Shown here: positions 40,710 through 43,551 of the stretch, in pieces | Position numbering within the stretch: position 1 is the first letter of the stretch | Layout of the letters: the number at the start of each line of letters is the position of its first letter | Assembly (NCBI GenBank): GCA_947626935.1 | Contig: CANQUD010000016.1 | Coordinates: 1 to 43,551, forward strand | Length of the DNA stretch: 43,551 nucleotides | Source of the DNA: an uncultured Clostridia bacterium | GTDB lineage: Bacteria; Bacillota; Clostridia; Christensenellales; Borkfalkiaceae | Direction of reading: 5' to 3' | Notes under the pieces: generated by a model | Database searches by the model: none | What the model was told of the DNA's origin: nothing | Seen by the model: the letters and a program-made list of their open reading frames with translations, nothing else | Made by a program: the position numbers and the translations under genes

Positions 40710-41603
40710 ATGAACAGTATCGAGATCAGACATCTGAAGAAATATTTCGGCGAGGTCAAGGCCGTGGACGACATCTCCTTTTCCGTCGGAGAGGGGGAGT
40801 TTTTCGCGTTCCTCGGCGTCAACGGCGCGGGGAAGAGCACGACCATCTCCGTCCTCTGCGGCAAGGAGCAAAAGACGGACGGGACCGTCGAAATCGAGGG
40901 AAAACCCGTCGACAAGGACACAAAACGCGTACTTGGGGTCGTTTTTCAGGACAGCGTGCTCGACAGGGCGATCTCCGTGCGCGAAAACCTCGCCTGCCGC
41001 GCCGCACTCTATGGAATTACGGGAATGGGGTTCAAAAACCGCCTCGGAGAGCTGAATGAACTGCTCTCCCTCGACGAGATCCTCAAGCGTCCCGTCGGAA
41101 AGCTCTCGGGCGGACAGAGGAGAAGGGCGGATATCGCCAGAGCGCTCATCCATTCGCCCCGCATCCTCATCTTGGACGAGCCGACGACGGGTCTCGACCC
41201 CCAGACACGCATGCAGGTATGGGAAGCTGTGCATATGCTCCGTAAAACGCAGCATATCACGGTGTTTTTGACCACGCACTACATGGAAGAAGCGGCTGAT
41301 GCGGACCATGTCGTCATTCTCGACGGCGGGAAGATCAAGGCGGACGACACCCCGCTCGATCTCAAAAATCGGTACGCCTATGACGCAATTACCCTGTACC
41401 ATGTCCGAGAGGAAGCGCTCCGGAATCTCTCCATACCCTATGAGAGGGTAGGAGAGGGCTTCCGCATCCGCATCGCAAGCACGGCTGAGGCGACGAAACT
41501 CATCTCGGCGTACCCCGATCTTTTCACCGATTACGAGGTGACGAAAGGGGGCATGGACGAAGTTTTCCTTGCCGTCACGGGAAAACGGGGAGGGGACGTA
41601 TGA
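40710..41603 (+). CDS. ABC-2 type transporter ATP-binding protein
   Basis: A 297-residue ATPase of a DrrA/CcmA-like ABC exporter. Walker A GVNGAGKST (36-44), Q-loop VFQDSV, signature LSGGQRRR, Walker B ILILDEPTTGLD, and switch His in TTHYMEE. A C-terminal domain of about 80 residues is typical of multidrug or antibiotic exporters. It begins 12 bases after tetR with no clear ribosome-binding site, and overlaps the permease start by four bases. Confidence 0.92.
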   Translation: MNSIEIRHLKKYFGEVKAVDDISFSVGEGEFFAFLGVNGAGKSTTISVLCGKEQKTDGTVEIEGKPVDKDTKRVLGVVFQDSVLDRAISVRENLACRAALYGITGMGFKNRLGELNELLSLDEILKRPVGKLSGGQRRRADIARALIHSPRILILDEPTTGLDPQTRMQVWEAVHMLRKTQHITVFLTTHYMEEAADADHVVILDGGKIKADDTPLDLKNRYAYDAITLYHVREEALRNLSIPYERVGEGFRIRIASTAEATKLISAYPDLFTDYEVTKGGMDEVFLAVTGKRGGDV

Positions 41604-42505
41604 GAACGCAGCTCTTCTCCCTCATCAAGCGGAACTGTACGGTGTTTTTCAAGGACAAGGGAGTATTTTTCCCGTCTCTCCTCTCGCCGCTCATCCTGCT
41701 CTTTCTCTTCATCGCTTTCTTGGGGAATGTCTACCGCGACAGTATCCGATCCATTGTCGAGGGATTTGAAATTTCAAGTTCTCTCGTCGAGAGCATCGCG
41801 AGCGGCTGGCTCGTCTCGTCCCTTCTCTCCGTCTGTGCCGTGACGGTCGCCTTCACCGCAAACACCGTCATGGTACAGGACAGGGTCTCGGGCGCCCGCA
41901 ATGATTTTTTGGTCTCTCCCGTCTCCGAACGCGTCCTCGCGCTCTCCTACTTTCTCGCGACCTATCTCGTCACCGCGGCGATGTGTTTCGTTGCGCTCGG
42001 GGCGGGATTCATCTACATTGCCGCGGCGGGCTGGCACCTCTCCGCCTTGGACGTCCTATGCACGGTCGGCGACCTCTTGCTCCTGATCCTCTTCGGAACG
42101 TCCCTTTCCACGCTCGTCTGTACGTTCCTGAAGTCGCAAGGCTCCGTCACGGCGGTACAGGCGACCGTCTCCGCCGCTTACGGCTTCCTCTGCGGCGCCT
42201 ATATGCCCCTTTCGAACCTCACTTCATGGCTGAAAAACGCCCTCATGTTCCTGCCGGGGACGTACGGCACGGGACTGACGCACCTGCACCTCATGGGCGG
42301 AGCGATCGGGGCAATGGCGGATGAGGGGATCCCCGCGCAGATGATCGACGGAATGAAAGAGGGCTTCGACTGCACGCTGACCTTCTTCGGAAGCGACGTG
42401 AAAGTCTGGGTCTGCTATCTCGTGCTTGCCGCGGCGGGTGTTTTGCTCCTCGGCGTCTGCCTTGCGATCCATTTGAGACCGAAGAGGGGGGCATCTGAAA
42501 CTTGA
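41600..42505 (+). CDS. ABC-2 type transporter permease
   Basis: A 301-residue membrane protein with six predicted helices, of the ABC-2/DrrB type (partner of the ATPase just upstream). A large polar loop lies after the first helix. The motif GAYMPLSNLTSWLKNALMFLPG between helices 5 and 6, quoted here as LSNLTSWLKNALMFLPG, is characteristic. Start overlaps the ATPase stop (ATGA). The pair probably exports a hydrophobic compound, drug or peptide; substrate unknown. Confidence 0.88.
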   Translation: MRTQLFSLIKRNCTVFFKDKGVFFPSLLSPLILLFLFIAFLGNVYRDSIRSIVEGFEISSSLVESIASGWLVSSLLSVCAVTVAFTANTVMVQDRVSGARNDFLVSPVSERVLALSYFLATYLVTAAMCFVALGAGFIYIAAAGWHLSALDVLCTVGDLLLLILFGTSLSTLVCTFLKSQGSVTAVQATVSAAYGFLCGAYMPLSNLTSWLKNALMFLPGTYGTGLTHLHLMGGAIGAMADEGIPAQMIDGMKEGFDCTLTFFGSDVKVWVCYLVLAAAGVLLLGVCLAIHLRPKRGASET

Positions 42506-42531
42506 CAAGGACACCCATAAAATGGTATAAT
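42502..42531 (+). promoter_or_regulatory. Promoter of dut
   Basis: TTGACA (42502-42507), 18-bp spacer, TATAAT (42526-42531). The -35 box contains the permease stop codon. Confidence 0.8.
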
Positions 42532-42553
42532 GCTTCCTACAGGTCAAACGGCT

Positions 42554-42982
42554 ATGAAAGTCAATGTAAAAAAACTCGATCAAGACGCAAAAATGCCCGC
42601 ATATTCGTCGAATTTTGCGGCAGGCGCCGACCTCTATGCTTTGGAAGGGGCGGAGATCGGAGCGGGCGAGACGAAATTCCTGCATACGGGGATCGCGATC
42701 GAACTTCCCGAGGGGACGGTCGGTCTCGTCTACGCGCGGAGCGGTCTCGCGTCGAAGCAGGACCTTGCGCCCGCCAATAAGGTGGGGGTCATCGACTGCG
42801 ATTACCGCGGCGAGATCATCGTCGCCATGCACAATCACGGAAGGGAGACGCGCACCGTCCTCGCGGGGGACAGGATCGCCCAGCTCGTCATCGCGCCCTA
42901 CTATACGGCGGAGTTTGAAGAAGCGGAGACACTCTCAAATACCGTCCGCGGCGTCGGCGGCTTCGGCTCGACAGGGAAATAA
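42554..42982 (+). CDS. dut: dUTP diphosphatase
   Basis: A 142-residue trimeric-type dUTPase that splits dUTP to dUMP, keeping uracil out of DNA and feeding dTMP synthesis. All five family motifs are visible: AGADLYA, ARSGLASKQ (usually PRSG), GVIDCDYRGEI with the catalytic Asp, GDRIAQLVI, and RGVGGFGSTGK. The start at 42554 is preferred; an in-frame ATG at 42530 lies within the -10 box. There is no strong ribosome-binding site (AGG about 10 bases upstream). Confidence 0.93.
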   Translation: MKVNVKKLDQDAKMPAYSSNFAAGADLYALEGAEIGAGETKFLHTGIAIELPEGTVGLVYARSGLASKQDLAPANKVGVIDCDYRGEIIVAMHNHGRETRTVLAGDRIAQLVIAPYYTAEFEEAETLSNTVRGVGGFGSTGK

Positions 42983-42987
42983 GTGTT

Positions 42988-43202
42988 TCGAACGTATTTT
43001 GTTTTTTTCGTCCACCCCTTGCCCACCCCTTGAGGGAAGAATTTTGCATTCTGCCAAAGATTGATAATCTTTGGCGCAAAATTCTTATAGCATTTGCCCA
43101 TATGCATGGGCAAATGCCGACCAAACGCGGGTCTCTACCCGCGCGCGAGGGTGCCCCCGAAGGGGGGCGGAAGGGGTGTCCTTCAAAACAAAATACGTTC
43201 GA
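42988..43202 (+). mobile_element. 215-bp MITE-like element carrying a multi-hairpin module
   Basis: Perfect 18-bp terminal inverted repeats: TCGAACGTATTTTGTTTT (42988-43005) and its reverse complement (43185-43202), with weaker similarity continuing inward. Inside: hairpin A AAGAATTTTGC-ATTCT-GCCAAAGATT-GAT-AATCTTTGGC-GCAAAATTCTT (43037-43086), given here in its parts; hairpin B GCATTTGCCCAT/ATGGGCAAATGC (43090-43117); hairpin C CGCGGG-TCTCTA-CCCGCG (43126-43143); hairpin D CCCCC-GAA-GGGGG. No open frame of note, and no clear target duplication. Confidence 0.65.
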
Positions 43203-43474
43203 GCGATGTAACACTGTTCATCAATTAGGTCTGTCCGAATACGTTATATGTACGGACATTAAGGTTCCCGTAGGGTACCGCGTCGCGACACTGCGCAGTT
43301 TGCGCAGCTTTGCGGAAACGCAAAGCCGTCGCCTGAAACGCAGGTCGCTCCTTTTCCAAAAAATCTTGCTTCGCAATATTTTTTGGATGCCTTTGGCTCT
43401 GGCGGGGCGCCACGCGCAGTGATTGGGAAATGTTCCGCTTTCATACCCTCTCCGTGGGAGAGGGTCACCGCATT
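43203..43474. other. Gene-free stretch with small hairpins
   Basis: No gene is supported. GTCCG/CGGAC flank 43230-43257; a CCAAAAAAT/ATTTTTTGG hairpin is near 43357-43385; CCCTCTCC-GT-GGGAGAGGG with GTCACCGCA (about 43445-43472) belongs to the family at 9601 and 28556. GTGATTGGGAA near 43420 recurs at about 36041. Confidence 0.5.
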
Positions 43475-43551
43475 CCTTGCCCACCCCTTGAGGGAAGAAT
43501 TTTGCATTCTGCCAAAGATTGATAATCTTTGGCGCAAAATTCTTATAGCAT
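43475..43551 (+). repeat. Direct repeat of 43017-43093 at the window edge
   Basis: 77 bases are identical to 43017-43093 and run to the end of the window. They contain the whole of hairpin A with its ATTCT bulge, but the terminal inverted repeat of the first copy is absent on the left side. Confidence 0.85.

Overview
The window looks like a chromosome segment of an anaerobic, fairly GC-rich Bacillota, most likely a gut-type Clostridia lineage. The clues are a trimeric [FeFe]-hydrogenase, rubrerythrin, CadC-like ArsR metal control, Gram-positive ribosome-binding sites, lipoproteins with lipoboxes, and many sharp TTGACA-17-TATAAT promoters. The exact taxon cannot be fixed from sequence reading alone.

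Positions 1-3700 are the end of a mobile element (phage, ICE or integrated plasmid). It carries two XRE regulators, a promoter studded with three copies of an ACAC-N5-GTGT operator, a run of small unknown and Cys-rich proteins, and a replication-initiator-like protein with two winged helices. Two 50-bp inverted dyad clusters bracket that protein. The element stops at the 3 prime end of a tRNA-Pro(AGG) gene, a classic integration site. No integrase lies in the window.

Positions 3880-14000 are mostly minus-strand housekeeping genes: a CmpB-like membrane protein (plus strand), hydCBA, ridA next to threonine ammonia-lyase, a secreted two-barrel GDPD, and an EamA transporter. Positions 14200-19840 (plus) hold a DUF378 protein, feoAB, an RluA-type pseudouridine synthase, and an arsR-P1B ATPase heavy-metal export pair with a clear operator. 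Positions 19980-28500 (plus) hold a 1769-residue repeat lipoprotein, a HelD-type helicase and a HAD phosphatase.

Positions 28500-31500 hold rubrerythrin, an LRR lipoprotein and a probable structured RNA, flanked by inverted copies of a hairpin-rich repeat. Positions 31500-43000 (plus) hold a type IIA topoisomerase pair, two coupled membrane proteins, a phosphoglucomutase, a TetR-ABC export operon and dUTPase.

The most unusual content is between genes. A family of multi-hairpin modules has stems that differ from copy to copy but keep the same pairing, while single-stranded parts (an ATTCT bulge and a TCTCTA loop) stay constant. One copy sits between 18-bp perfect terminal inverted repeats. 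A promoter-hairpin-terminator unit at 30808-30992 looks like an independent non-coding RNA or a leader RNA of the LRR lipoprotein gene.
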